From contig NZ_CP036269.1 of NCBI RefSeq assembly GCF_007744675.1, positions 3,389,546-3,453,545 of the forward strand: DNA of 64,000 nt, in the 5' to 3' direction. Below the pieces are notes generated by a model. The model had not been told where the DNA came from. It did not search any database and saw only the letters and a program-made list of their open reading frames with translations. The first letter of the stretch is position 1; each line of letters starts with the position of its first letter. Shown in pieces: positions 1 to 8,783 of the stretch. Position numbers and translations under genes: made by a program. Origin of the DNA: Gimesia alba. GTDB taxonomy: Bacteria > Planctomycetota > Planctomycetia > Planctomycetales > Planctomycetaceae.

Positions 1-3000
1 AAGATATCTGGGTGCAGGCGGGCGGTTATGTCGGCAAGCCGACCGATGGGGAAGTATTGACGATGGCTCAACCTCTGAACGGCATGAAGCAGGATTCTCC
101 AGCTGACGAAACGAAGCCGCCGATGCCTTCGGAGTGGACGCGCACTTATACCTCTCCTTCCGGAAAGAAGGGCCGCGTGTTTACGACGCTGTATGGAACG
201 CCTGAGGATCTGTTGAACGATGGCTACCGCCGAATGCTGGTCAACGCGTGTTTCTGGGCGCTGGGCATGGAAGACGCGATCAAAGCGGACGCCAACGTGG
301 CCTTCGTCGGGCCGTTCAAGCCCAATACATTTGGTTTTGCCACTTACGCGCACGGGATCAAGCCGGAAGCGTATGCCGGGTTTACAAGTCCGATTCCTGC
401 CAACCACAATACGAAGCGAACCGATTCCCCAAAGAAACCCGCTCCCAAAAAGAAAAACGCGAAGGCAAAAAAGTCCAAGAAATCAACCGCATCGCTCGTG
501 ACCGGTAAGCCGGCACGTTTTGTACGCATCGAACTGCCGGGCAATAAACGCATTCTGACGCTGGCGGAAGTTGAAGTGATCAGCGGTGGAAAAAATATCG
601 CAAAGGGAGGCAAGGCGACACAGTCAAGCACGATGGGTTCCGGAGTCGCCGCCAAGGCACTCGATGGTAATAAAAGCGCTGACTGGGGCAAAGGCGGGCA
701 GACACATACCGCCAATGCGGGAACAAAGAATCCCTGGTGGGAAGTCGATCTCGGTCGCGCTGTCGACGTGGAAAAGGTAGGCATCTGGAATCGTGAAGGA
801 TTCGAGGGCCGTATGGAAGATTTCACACTGACGCTGCTGGATGTGAATCGCAAACCGGTGTTCCGAGTCACGAATGTGGCCGCTCCCTTTACGATGGAGA
901 TCGATGTCAAGAACAAGGGAAATCTGGAATACCTGACCTTCGCTGGAAAACCGGGTGTGCCTTATAAGTCGACTTCGAAGTCGGTCGGTGCGGAGTCACA
1001 CAGTCAAGCTACGGATCCGACGCTGGTTGACGTGCCGGCCAACTACCGCGATCCGATTCCGTTTGCCTTTCAAAATGGCGATGTCGTTGCCATTCTCGGT
1101 AATGGACTGCCTGATCGGATGCAGCATGACGGGTGGCTGGAAACACTGTTGCAGAGTGAACTGCAGGGGAAAGAGGTTCGTTTTCGTAATATGAGCGTGA
1201 GCGGCGATCGAGTGGATTCATACCCGCGCAGCAAGGGTGCCGCCACTATTACCGAATATCTGCGGCATGTGAAGGCAGACGTTGTGTTCGCATTCTTCGG
1301 CTATAACGAATCATTTGAAGGCGTAAAAAAAGCGGACGAGTATCAGAGAAAACTCATTGATTTTGTCAAAAAGACCCGTGGTTCGAAGGCCAACGGAAAA
1401 TCGTTCCCGCGGATTGTATTGTTCAGCCCGATCGCACATGAAGACACCGGCAGCAAAAACGTACCTGACGGCAAATCGCACAACGTTCAACTGGCCGCCT
1501 ACACCAAGGCAACGGCAGCCGCTGCCCGCGAAGCGGGAGTCGCGTATGTGGATCTGTTCCACCCTTCTCTGCAGATGTTCAAAGAGTCGAGTACGCCTCT
1601 GACCATCAACGGCGTGCATCTGACGGCAGAAGGGAACAAACAGCTGGCTGAAGTGATTTCATCCGCACTGTTTGGTCATCAGGTCACCGCGTCACAGACG
1701 ATGGAGCCGCTACGGTCGGCTGTACTGGATAAGGCTTATAAGTGGAATAACCGCTATCGCGCCCGTGATGGGAATGATGTCTGGGGCGGTCGGTCCATTC
1801 TGAAATTTACGAACGATCAAACCAACGCCGTTGTGTTGCAGCACGAGCTGTCGATGCTGGATGTGATGACGAACAATCGCGATGCCCGGATCTGGGCGGT
1901 CGCCAAAGGACAGGATCTCAAAGTCGACGACAGCAACGTGCCCCAGCCGGTCAAGGTGATCTCGAATGTTGGCGGCGGCAGCAAGAGTTCCAGTGCGGTG
2001 AAAGAGGGGAACCTGAACTACATCAGCGGCGAGGAAGGCATCAAACATATGGCGGTCGCTGACGGGTTTGAAGTCAGCCTGTTTGCCGATGAAAAACAGT
2101 TTCCCGAACTGGTTAACCCGGTGCAGATGCAGTTCGATACGAAAGGTCGCCTGTGGGCGGCTGTCTGGCCGACGTATCCCAAGTGGGAACCGCTGAAAGA
2201 GATGAACGATGCGTTGCTGATCGTGCACGATGATAATAATGATGGCAAAGCGGATCGCGTGACTGAGTTTGCGCGGATTCAGAATCCGCTCGGCTTTGAA
2301 TTCTGGAATGGTGGCGTACTGGTCGCTTCCGCGCCGGAAATTGTGTTCCTGAAAGATACTGACGGTGATGACGTGGCCGATGTCCGTACCGTGTTGCTGC
2401 AAGGCCTGGATTCTTCGGACACCCATCACGCAGCGAACAACTTGATCTATGGCCCTGATGGTGCGATTTACTGGCAGAGCGGCGTGTTCATGGTGCATAA
2501 CCACGAACATCCCTGGGGCCCTTCACTGCAGGCTGGTGAATCGGCCATGTATCGTTTTGATCCGCGACGGTTCACCATTTCGATGCATGCCGTCAATTCG
2601 CCGAACCCGCATGGGATCTCGTTTGACTACTGGGGTTATCACTATGCGACCGATGGAACCGGTGGCCGGGCCTATCAGGTGCGTCCGGATAAGGCCGGGT
2701 TCAAAATGCACGAACTGCTCAAGAAAGAAGTGCGGCCTGTGACCGCCAGTGAAGTGGTCAGCAGTGCTCACTTCCCTGAGTCCATGCAAGGCGACTTTTT
2801 GATCTGTAACGTGATTGGTTTTCTGGGTATCAAGCACTATGACCTGGCGCGGGATGGTGAGAAAGGTACTGTGTGGGGCGAGCCTGCCGGTGATGATCTG
2901 ACGGTGATGCGGGTCAATGCGGACGGCTCCAAAACGGAAGACAAGTCAAAGGGTCTGATGATGAGCGGAGACAAGAATTTCCGCCCCGCGGATGCGATTT

Positions 3001-4484
3001 TTGCTCCCGATGGTTCATTATATTTCTGCGACTGGCACAATGTGATCATCGGCCATATGCAGCACAATGTTCGTGATCCCAATCGTGACCATCAACATGG
3101 TCGTATTTACCGAATGACCGCTAAGGGGCGTCCGCTGCAAAAACCGGTTGCCATTGACGGCCAGCCGATTGCTAAATTGCTCGACAATCTGAAATCGCCC
3201 ATCGATGGCATTCGTCACCGAACGCGCGTCGAATTGAGTGAACGCGATTCCGCTGACGTGATCGCTGCCACAAAAGAATGGGTCAAGCAATTTGATCCGA
3301 ACAAAAAAGAAGACGCACACCATCTGCTCGAAGCACTCTGGTTGCATCAGCAGCACAATGATCGCAATCTGGAATTACTGGGGCTGCTGTTGAAATCTCC
3401 CGAGCCGCACGCGCGGATTGCTGCAAACACGGTGAAGCATTTGTGGTTTAATGTCGAAAGTACCATGCGTGGCGGTGTGATCGCAGAATCGGAAGAAGCA
3501 GCGACACAAAAGTCAGGCATTCTCAGTGATACTCCTGAACTCACGACAATTCGCATCGGGACGGTCCGCGAGCGGATGCGATACGACGTGACGAAACTGA
3601 CTGTGAAGCCGGGTAAGAAGGTGAAACTCACGTTTGCCAACCCGGATTATATGCCTCACAACATTATGCTGGTCAATCCCGGGAAAGCCGATGAAGTGGG
3701 TCTGGCGGCGATTGCTTTGGGAGCCCATGGATTCTCAGTCGGATTTATTCCCGAGAGCAAGGAAATTCTCTGGCACAGCAAACTGGTCGACCATGGTCAG
3801 GAAGAGGTAATCGAGTTCGTCGCTCCGACAAAAGAGGGGGCCTACCCTTACATCTGCTCGTTCCCCGGACACCACCTGCTGATGCGGGGAACGATGTATG
3901 TGACCAACGACCTCAAAGAGTTTCTCGAAAAAAATCCGGAACAGGTTACGAAGGTTACAGAATGGAAACTGGCCGATCTGGATAAAGATGTGAAACGTGT
4001 AGGACAACATCGGAATTTTATGCGAGGTAAGGAAATCTTTACTAAGCTTGCTTGTGCTCAGTGTCACAAATTAGATAAGAACAGCGTGACTCTTGGCAAG
4101 AATCTCTCCATCGGTCCGAATCTTGATGAAGTGGTGAAGAAGCATAAGCACGACGCCAAAGCAATCTTGGCAGAAATTCTTGAGCCTTCCCGCAAAATTG
4201 AGGATAAGTACAAAACGGTACTGCTCCTGCTGGAAGATGGCCGAAGTCTGAATGGAAATATTGTCGCTGAAGATAAGACTTCGTTGACACTCGTGACAGG
4301 GCCTCCGCAAGTGAAGGAGCAGAAGATTCTAAAGAGCGCAATCGAGTTTCAACGTTCCTCGCCTGTCTCGATCATGCCGGCCAACTTGCTGAACACGTTG
4401 GACAAAGAACAGATTCTGGATCTGCTGGCGTATGTGATCTCAGGTGGAAATGAAAAAGACGCGGCCTTCCATCATCATCATTGA
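1..4484 (+). CDS. Large secreted multidomain PVC-type dehydrogenase / blue-copper / cytochrome c protein (5' partial)
   Basis: The frame is open to the left window edge, so the true start lies upstream; residues here are counted from position 12. In order I see the C-terminal end of a ThuA-like domain (about 1-130), a Lys/Pro-rich linker, a discoidin F5/8-C-like domain (about 165-300), an SGNH-hydrolase-like domain (about 340-560), a PVC-type beta-propeller dehydrogenase domain (about 670-1040), a helical HEAT-like stretch, a plastocyanin-like domain, and a C-terminal cytochrome c. Copper ligands are visible as His in MPHNIM and as Cys1282, His1287 and Met1291 in YICSFPGHHLLM. The heme site is C1348-AQ-CH1352. 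In the SGNH part the usual GDS motif reads GNG and the usual DxxH reads NGVH, so that domain may not hydrolyse anything. The chain ends in four histidines. The domain mix suggests periplasmic oxidation of a sugar or alcohol, with electrons passed through copper and heme; the substrate is unknown. Confidence 0.85.
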   Translation, partial: DIWVQAGGYVGKPTDGEVLTMAQPLNGMKQDSPADETKPPMPSEWTRTYTSPSGKKGRVFTTLYGTPEDLLNDGYRRMLVNACFWALGMEDAIKADANVAFVGPFKPNTFGFATYAHGIKPEAYAGFTSPIPANHNTKRTDSPKKPAPKKKNAKAKKSKKSTASLVTGKPARFVRIELPGNKRILTLAEVEVISGGKNIAKGGKATQSSTMGSGVAAKALDGNKSADWGKGGQTHTANAGTKNPWWEVDLGRAVDVEKVGIWNREGFEGRMEDFTLTLLDVNRKPVFRVTNVAAPFTMEIDVKNKGNLEYLTFAGKPGVPYKSTSKSVGAESHSQATDPTLVDVPANYRDPIPFAFQNGDVVAILGNGLPDRMQHDGWLETLLQSELQGKEVRFRNMSVSGDRVDSYPRSKGAATITEYLRHVKADVVFAFFGYNESFEGVKKADEYQRKLIDFVKKTRGSKANGKSFPRIVLFSPIAHEDTGSKNVPDGKSHNVQLAAYTKATAAAAREAGVAYVDLFHPSLQMFKESSTPLTINGVHLTAEGNKQLAEVISSALFGHQVTASQTMEPLRSAVLDKAYKWNNRYRARDGNDVWGGRSILKFTNDQTNAVVLQHELSMLDVMTNNRDARIWAVAKGQDLKVDDSNVPQPVKVISNVGGGSKSSSAVKEGNLNYISGEEGIKHMAVADGFEVSLFADEKQFPELVNPVQMQFDTKGRLWAAVWPTYPKWEPLKEMNDALLIVHDDNNDGKADRVTEFARIQNPLGFEFWNGGVLVASAPEIVFLKDTDGDDVADVRTVLLQGLDSSDTHHAANNLIYGPDGAIYWQSGVFMVHNHEHPWGPSLQAGESAMYRFDPRRFTISMHAVNSPNPHGISFDYWGYHYATDGTGGRAYQVRPDKAGFKMHELLKKEVRPVTASEVVSSAHFPESMQGDFLICNVIGFLGIKHYDLARDGEKGTVWGEPAGDDLTVMRVNADGSKTEDKSKGLMMSGDKNFRPADAIFAPDGSLYFCDWHNVIIGHMQHNVRDPNRDHQHGRIYRMTAKGRPLQKPVAIDGQPIAKLLDNLKSPIDGIRHRTRVELSERDSADVIAATKEWVKQFDPNKKEDAHHLLEALWLHQQHNDRNLELLGLLLKSPEPHARIAANTVKHLWFNVESTMRGGVIAESEEAATQKSGILSDTPELTTIRIGTVRERMRYDVTKLTVKPGKKVKLTFANPDYMPHNIMLVNPGKADEVGLAAIALGAHGFSVGFIPESKEILWHSKLVDHGQEEVIEFVAPTKEGAYPYICSFPGHHLLMRGTMYVTNDLKEFLEKNPEQVTKVTEWKLADLDKDVKRVGQHRNFMRGKEIFTKLACAQCHKLDKNSVTLGKNLSIGPNLDEVVKKHKHDAKAILAEILEPSRKIEDKYKTVLLLLEDGRSLNGNIVAEDKTSLTLVTGPPQVKEQKILKSAIEFQRSSPVSIMPANLLNTLDKEQILDLLAYVISGGNEKDAAFHHHH

Positions 4485-4683
4485 TGGCTGTCAGCGTTTC
4501 CGTTTTTTTCCAAATCCGTGCTGGGTCCGAAGTTGATTCGGGCCTGGCTCGTGCTGGATTACCGGCAATACGAGGGGGCGACACGGATATCTGTTTTTGC
4601 TACCACGAAACGCACGAAAAGCTGTATTGTTGGAATCTGGTTCTTATCACCGTTGGGCAAGCCAACGGTGCCACCCGCCCGTT
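4485..4683. other. Convergent intergenic gap with a REP-like palindrome
   Basis: This gap lies between two converging genes. Apart from the palindrome at 4648-4670, listed separately, I see no gene. The short open frames on the plus strand here have no recognisable domain and run into the antisense of the porin gene. Confidence 0.6.
4648..4670. repeat. Extragenic palindrome, family 2, copy 1
   Basis: The arms CACCGTTGG and CCAACGGTG flank a GCAAG loop and are followed by CCACCC. The same element with CACTGTTGG arms recurs at 7972-7994 and 10152-10173, always outside genes and always followed by CCACC. This copy lies between two convergent gene ends. Confidence 0.75.
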
Positions 4684-5988
4684 TTACAGATCGAGCTGGA
4701 AGCGGATGCCGGCTGCGAGGGCGTTGGGGTAGAGGCCGCTGGGGGTGTTGATGTATTGCAGGTCGGGTTGGATGCTCAAATTGTCGTTGATCTGGGCTTT
4801 GTAGAAGACTTCGACCATCAATTCCTCATCGGTGCCTCCCTGGTTGAGTTCGACCCAGCCGATGCCGGCACCGACGACGTCTTCATCGCGGCCGCGAAGC
4901 AGTCCCGTGTAAGCAAAGCCGGCCAGGCCGTCTTGGGGAATCTCGGGAAATGGGGAATAGCCGTTGGTCTCGGTTGGATAGTGTTGTGCAAAGATTGAGA
5001 GCCCCTGCGGGTTGTCGTCTGTGCTGTCGGCTTCGCGATACAGCATTTGTTCGATCTGCAGGTAATAGCCGAACGATCGGGGGATGGCACCAGCGGGGAC
5101 TTCACCCGGGGTTTCATAGGTGACGCCGAATGAGAGTATGCCGGGGAGTTGATTCCGCGCAGTCGTGTAGCGGTATTCGAATTCAGCAATGTAAAGGATG
5201 GAACCGTTTTGAGAGAAGATTCCCCGTTCATTACTGCGATAGGCGTCCCACATGCCGGCTTTGAAGGTGACAGAATCGCTGAGATCGGTCATCAGGATAA
5301 TCGCCGGACTGGGAGCCGGAAACGACGGGAGACCGGCTGAGGGGGAGAGGCCGAACGCGGAGTTAATAAAATCGCCGGCGGTCTCCATGGTGATGAATTC
5401 AGTGCTGATATCCTGTCGACCAATGCGGAAGGTGAGCGCTTCGTCGAAGAAATCGAGTTGCCACCAGAGTTCGCTGATCTGGGTGATGTTGTCGTAAGAG
5501 TCGATGCTGCTGATGAGCTGTGTGGCACCGACAAACTGATCGAGCCCCCGTCCATGTGTATTTTGAAAGAGTAACGCAGCGCGGCCCGGGATGGCGAGGT
5601 TCATTTTTTCAAAATCAAAATCGAGCGACAGATCGAGCAGGCCTTCGTACTGGGTCGAGCCGTTCGTGGCGATGCCGCCGTGGGCGTTCGTAAAGAGTTC
5701 GCCGTAATAGATGGGGGTGACTGTGATGCCGTTATCCTTGTTCAGCCAGGGGCTCAGCAGACGGTCGTCTGGTTGTGCGACGTGCAGGTCGGCTATCGGT
5801 AGCTGGTCTGGTTTGAACTGGTCGGGGGGAATCACCTCAGGCTTGGCATTCGTCTGCGGCTCCCCTGCTCCTTCATCGCCCGTTTCTGCTCCGGCCGCCT
5901 GATATGCCGGGAAGACCAGCAGCAGGATCAGAATGGGAACGAAGTCCTTAAGCCTCACTGTCTCACGCTCCCTGTTCACGCTACGCAT
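4684..5988 (-). CDS. OprB-like carbohydrate-selective porin
   Basis: A 434-residue protein with a signal peptide (hydrophobic stretch at about residues 14-32, ending near AAGAE), then a long run of alternating beta-strand-like sequence and a C-terminal strand ending in FQLDL, as expected for an outer-membrane barrel. The body matches the OprB family in features such as the conserved segment around GRQDISTEF (about residue 190) and the late LQYINTPSG segment. The family forms sugar-selective outer-membrane channels. It stands alone between converging and diverging neighbours, so no partner transporter is visible. The ATG at 5986-5988 gives a full signal peptide. Confidence in the family is good; the substrate is unknown. 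Confidence 0.8.
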   Translation of the reverse strand: MRSVNRERETVRLKDFVPILILLLVFPAYQAAGAETGDEGAGEPQTNAKPEVIPPDQFKPDQLPIADLHVAQPDDRLLSPWLNKDNGITVTPIYYGELFTNAHGGIATNGSTQYEGLLDLSLDFDFEKMNLAIPGRAALLFQNTHGRGLDQFVGATQLISSIDSYDNITQISELWWQLDFFDEALTFRIGRQDISTEFITMETAGDFINSAFGLSPSAGLPSFPAPSPAIILMTDLSDSVTFKAGMWDAYRSNERGIFSQNGSILYIAEFEYRYTTARNQLPGILSFGVTYETPGEVPAGAIPRSFGYYLQIEQMLYREADSTDDNPQGLSIFAQHYPTETNGYSPFPEIPQDGLAGFAYTGLLRGRDEDVVGAGIGWVELNQGGTDEELMVEVFYKAQINDNLSIQPDLQYINTPSGLYPNALAAGIRFQLDL

Positions 5989-6191
5989 TGATGACGAAAA
6001 ATATGCCGAGTCCCCTATTCTATTTTCGGCAGATTTAACGGATGGATCCAGTTTGGATGAATGGTTAATTTAGGGTGAGATTGACGGTGAAGTTGACGCT
6101 GATTTGGCACTGTTTGAGGAGCAAACAGTGGCACACGGAAGTCTGTTTTGTATTACGTTGTGGGCATAAATCGAATGGGGTGTCGCAAGGC

Positions 6192-6217
6192 GGGCAGGCA
6201 CATAGGCCTGCCCCTAC
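6192..6217 (-). repeat. REP palindrome r0 (GTAG-headed, minus orientation)
   Basis: Read on the minus strand it starts GTAGGGGCAGGCC, has a TATGTG centre and ends CCTGCCC: a GTAG tetranucleotide at the foot of a hairpin. It corresponds to the right half of the 137-bp modules at 6924 and 8073, so it is probably the surviving end of a truncated module. Confidence 0.75.
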
Positions 6218-6229
6218 GTGGGGGATATT

Positions 6230-6339
6230 GTAGGGACGGACCCGTGTGTCCGCCCGTGGGGTTGGTGTGTTTGTGTTGCGGCGTGGGGATGTTTTGCGTG
6301 GTGCCGATGTGGGTGTGAACCGGTGGGGTCGACCCCTAC
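6230..6339 (+). repeat. BIME-like module A (two inverted REPs)
   Basis: The left REP is 6230-6255: GTAGGGACGGACC, GTGTGT centre, CCGCCC. The spacer is nearly identical to that in module B. The right REP, in inverted orientation, is shortened to GGGGTCGACCCCTAC at 6325-6339. It lies 80 bp before the transposase gene, in the same orientation as module B on the other side. Confidence 0.8.
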
Positions 6340-6418
6340 GTTTTTTGTTTGACCTGTTGCGATGTTATTGATTTGATGTATGGGGGACATAAGTATCAAC
6401 TAACGAAAGAGACCAGAA

Positions 6419-6898
6419 ATGAATTCACCTCGGCGGAAGGAAATTCGAATGCCGGGGTATGATTATTCGCAGGCCGGTTTTTATTTTCTTACAATCTGCA
6501 CACAAAGTTCTCTGTGCCTGTTTGGTTCGGTTCAAGATGGAGTCATGAACCTCAACCATGCAGGAGAGATGGTTCAAAAATGGTGGAACAAAGTAGATGA
6601 AAAATTCTCAGAGATAACATTTCATGAGTTTGTTGTGATGCCGAATCATCTACATGGAATTGTTCAGATTAATCGGAGGGATCATGACATGAACAAGGAT
6701 GATTCGCCGACTGTCGCAAAAGTTGTTCAATGGTTTAAAACGATGTCGATCAATGAGTATATGCGAGGAGTGAAGCAAAAGGGTTGGTTGCAGTTTTCCA
6801 AACGATTGTGGAAACGGAATTATTACGAACACATCATTCGCGACGAAGAAGCGTATTTCGAAATCGTAGAATACATCAGAACCAATCCCCAGAATTGA
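6419..6898 (+). CDS. REP-associated tyrosine transposase (RAYT, Y1/HUH family)
   Basis: A 159-residue Y1-type (IS200/TnpA-like) transposase. The early segment YFLTICTQ forms the first strand, the HUH metal-binding motif is in MPNHLHGIV (His-x-His at about residues 79-81), and a candidate catalytic tyrosine lies in RNYYEHIIR (about residues 138-139). These features and the C-terminal IVEYIRTNP segment are typical of RAYTs, which nick and move REP palindromes. The ATG at 6419 is followed at once by the usual basic N-terminus. The gene is bracketed by GTAG-headed palindromes on both sides, the arrangement known for RAYT/REP systems. It is more AT-rich than its neighbours and looks intact. Length is normal for the family. 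Confidence 0.9.
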   Translation: MNSPRRKEIRMPGYDYSQAGFYFLTICTQSSLCLFGSVQDGVMNLNHAGEMVQKWWNKVDEKFSEITFHEFVVMPNHLHGIVQINRRDHDMNKDDSPTVAKVVQWFKTMSINEYMRGVKQKGWLQFSKRLWKRNYYEHIIRDEEAYFEIVEYIRTNPQN

Positions 6899-6923
6899 GG
6901 GAAAGACAAATATTATATGTGAT

Positions 6924-7060
6924 GTAGGGGCGGACCCATGTGTCCGCCCGTGGGGTTGGTGTGTTTGTGCTGCGGCGTGGGGATGTTTTGCGTGGTGCCG
7001 ATGTGTGTGTGAACCGGTGGGATCGTCGCGCGGCGGGTCGACACATGGGTCGACCCCTAC
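6924..7060 (+). repeat. BIME-like module B (two inverted REPs)
   Basis: A 137-bp unit. The left REP is 6924-6949 (GTAGGGGCGGACC, CATGTG, TCCGCCC). The right REP at 7035-7060 is the reverse orientation (GTAGGGGTCGACC, CATGTG, TCGACCC on the minus strand). The spacer matches that of module A. The right end supplies the stop codon of the minus-strand esterase gene. Confidence 0.85.
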
Positions 7061-7935
7061 TTTTTGAGGTGTTTTTTCAGAAATGTTTCGACGAGTTGCA
7101 TGCGTTCGGCGTCGAAGAACTCAGGACCGCCGTGGGCGGCGCCGTGGATGACTTCGAAGGTGACTTTGCGTTTGTGCTGTTTATATTTGCCGTGGAGTTC
7201 GTGGGATTGGTTGATGGGGACCTGCGGGTCCTGATCGCCGTGGATGATCAGCAGCGGCGGGTCTTGATCGTCAATATGAAACACGGGACTGGCGAGTTTA
7301 GCGAGGTCCGGGGTTCGTTCGGGGCGGTCGCCAAGCAGCAGTTGCAGTGCGGGGACGCGGACGCTCAATCCGTGCGGCGTGGATTGCGGGAGAATCGTCA
7401 TGAAATTCGTGGGGCCATAATAATCGACGATGGCCTGGACGCTGGATGATTCGTCGTCGAAATCGCCGAGGTCTCCTTCGAGTTGTGGATGTCCGTTGGT
7501 GACACCCATGAGTGCCACAAGATGCCCGCCGGCGGAGGAACCGAGGATGCCGATTTTGTCGGCGTTATAGCCGTATTTTTCTGCGGAGCCGCGCAGGAAG
7601 CGGATGGCGGCTTTGATGTCGTGAATCTGGGCGGGGAATTTCGCGACCGGAGAGAGCCGGTATTCCACACTGGCGACGGCGAAGCCGTTCTGGACGAGGT
7701 CGGTGAGCGGCATGTTGTCTTTCGAGCCGGCACGCCAGGCACCGCCGTGAATCCAGACGAGCAGCGGCGGGTGTTTAACGCCTTCCGGTAGATAGAGATC
7801 GAGGAGCAGACGCTGCTCGGGGGTGGTCGCGTATTCGATGTCATTGATCCGCTGGATTGATTCCACGGCATCGCTTTTGTTCGAGAGGGAGATTAGTAAT
7901 AGCATCAGTGTTAGACTCCACCAGTGATGTTTCAT
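7057..7935 (-). CDS. Secreted alpha/beta hydrolase (esterase/lipase)
   Basis: About 292 residues. I place the start at the ATG 7933-7935 because it gives a signal peptide (MKHHWWSLTLMLLLISL...) directly behind a GAGAG-like ribosome site; the open frame upstream runs through a REP module and looks non-coding. The fold is the HSL/BD-FAE type: oxyanion motif HGGAW, nucleophile elbow GSSAGGH, acid in HGDQDPQVP, and His in HGAAHGG. The family hydrolyses short-chain esters, often acetyl groups on sugars. The last codons run into REP module B, which provides the TAG stop at 7057-7059, so the native C-terminus may have been altered by the insertion. It is a single gene with no clear operon partner. 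Confidence 0.85.
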   Translation of the reverse strand: MKHHWWSLTLMLLLISLSNKSDAVESIQRINDIEYATTPEQRLLLDLYLPEGVKHPPLLVWIHGGAWRAGSKDNMPLTDLVQNGFAVASVEYRLSPVAKFPAQIHDIKAAIRFLRGSAEKYGYNADKIGILGSSAGGHLVALMGVTNGHPQLEGDLGDFDDESSSVQAIVDYYGPTNFMTILPQSTPHGLSVRVPALQLLLGDRPERTPDLAKLASPVFHIDDQDPPLLIIHGDQDPQVPINQSHELHGKYKQHKRKVTFEVIHGAAHGGPEFFDAERMQLVETFLKKHLKK

Positions 7936-7971
7936 CGGTGTTTCTCTCGGTGTTAGGTTCGTTTTTCCTCT

Positions 7972-7994
7972 CACTGTTGGGCAAGCCAACAGTG
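7972..7994. repeat. Extragenic palindrome, family 2, copy 2
   Basis: Arms CACTGTTGG and CCAACAGTG around GCAAG, followed by CCACCC. It sits about 40 bp upstream of the esterase start. Confidence 0.75.
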
Positions 7995-8072
7995 CCACCC
8001 CTCCGGTGTCGTACGAGAATTCATTTATTGTAATGTGGTAAGTGATGGAATGACAGTTTGGATGCAACAAAA

Positions 8073-8209
8073 GTAGGGGCGGACCCATGTGTCCGCCCGT
8101 GGGGTTGGCGTTTTTGCGGTTTGGCGAAGGGAGGTTCTCCGTATTGCCAATGTGGGGTGGAGATGGTGGTGATGTCGTACGGTGGGCAGCCACATAGGGC
8201 TCCCCCTAC
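8073..8209 (+). repeat. BIME-like module C (two inverted REPs)
   Basis: It has the same 137-bp length as module B. The left REP 8073-8098 is identical to that of module B; the right REP 8184-8209, on the minus strand, begins GTAGGGGGAGCCC and ends GGCTGCCC. The spacer has diverged. It lies about 1.2 kb from the transposase gene. Confidence 0.8.
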
Positions 8210-8302
8210 ATTTTTATAGAGACTCGGATGTTGTTTATGATGATCGTGTGGTTGGGCGCTGGTGTTGGATGGTGGCGTGAGCCAGTCGGACTGACAGAAT
8301 AT

Positions 8303-8743
8303 TTATTTGTCGGGGAAGATCTGGAAGAGGTAGATCAGCAGCAGAAGTCCGCGGCACGTCCAGGCGAAGGTGCGGACCTGGTTGGAAAAGACCAGCCCTC
8401 GGATGTGTCGGGGAGAAAACCGAGCCGCGAGGACGTGGTGCCGGGGGACTTGTAGCACGGCTGTTGAGATCCAGACGATAAACAACAAGCCGACGCCGGT
8501 CCAGGTAAAAGCGGGACCCATGCCGGGAGGAGGCCAATAGACGATGGCGACGGTTGTGGCTGCTTCGGTGAGCATCATGGGGCCGACGGCGTAAGTGGTT
8601 CTGATTTGATGCGCCTGCTGATAGCGGGTGAACCCGGGTCGCCCGACCAACGCGAACAGGGGGTAATGTACGATTTGGACGAACCAGATCAATCCAACCA
8701 TGTAGAAGGTGGAAACCAGTTGTAGCAGGAACAGTGTTTTCAA
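8303..8743 (-). CDS. Small four-helix integral membrane protein
   Basis: About 146 residues with four hydrophobic helices and the conserved-looking motif FVQIVHYPLF followed by an F..YQQAHQIR segment. I recognise this as a widespread family of uncharacterised membrane proteins but cannot assign a function. The start used is a TTG at 8741-8743 with a weak upstream GAGAG; the next candidate is the ATG giving MVGLIWF, which would cut into the first helix. There is no evident operon. The charged loop between helices 3 and 4 (RHHVLAARF) is the only notable soluble part. Confidence 0.65.
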   Translation of the reverse strand: MKTLFLLQLVSTFYMVGLIWFVQIVHYPLFALVGRPGFTRYQQAHQIRTTYAVGPMMLTEAATTVAIVYWPPPGMGPAFTWTGVGLLFIVWISTAVLQVPRHHVLAARFSPRHIRGLVFSNQVRTFAWTCRGLLLLIYLFQIFPDK

Positions 8744-8783
8744 GATGTCTGATGCTCTCGGTGCATGGCGCGGAATTCGTGTG

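Larger units (their letters stand above)
5989..6418. other. Intergenic region carrying REP palindromes upstream of the transposase gene
   Basis: No gene is visible. The stretch holds one orphan REP (6192-6217) and one full two-REP module (6230-6339), both annotated separately, and leads into the transposase start at 6419. Confidence 0.6.

Noticed and set aside
7936..8193. An N-terminal extension of the esterase
   Set aside because: It would be translated from a REP module and a palindrome; the signal peptide begins at 7935.
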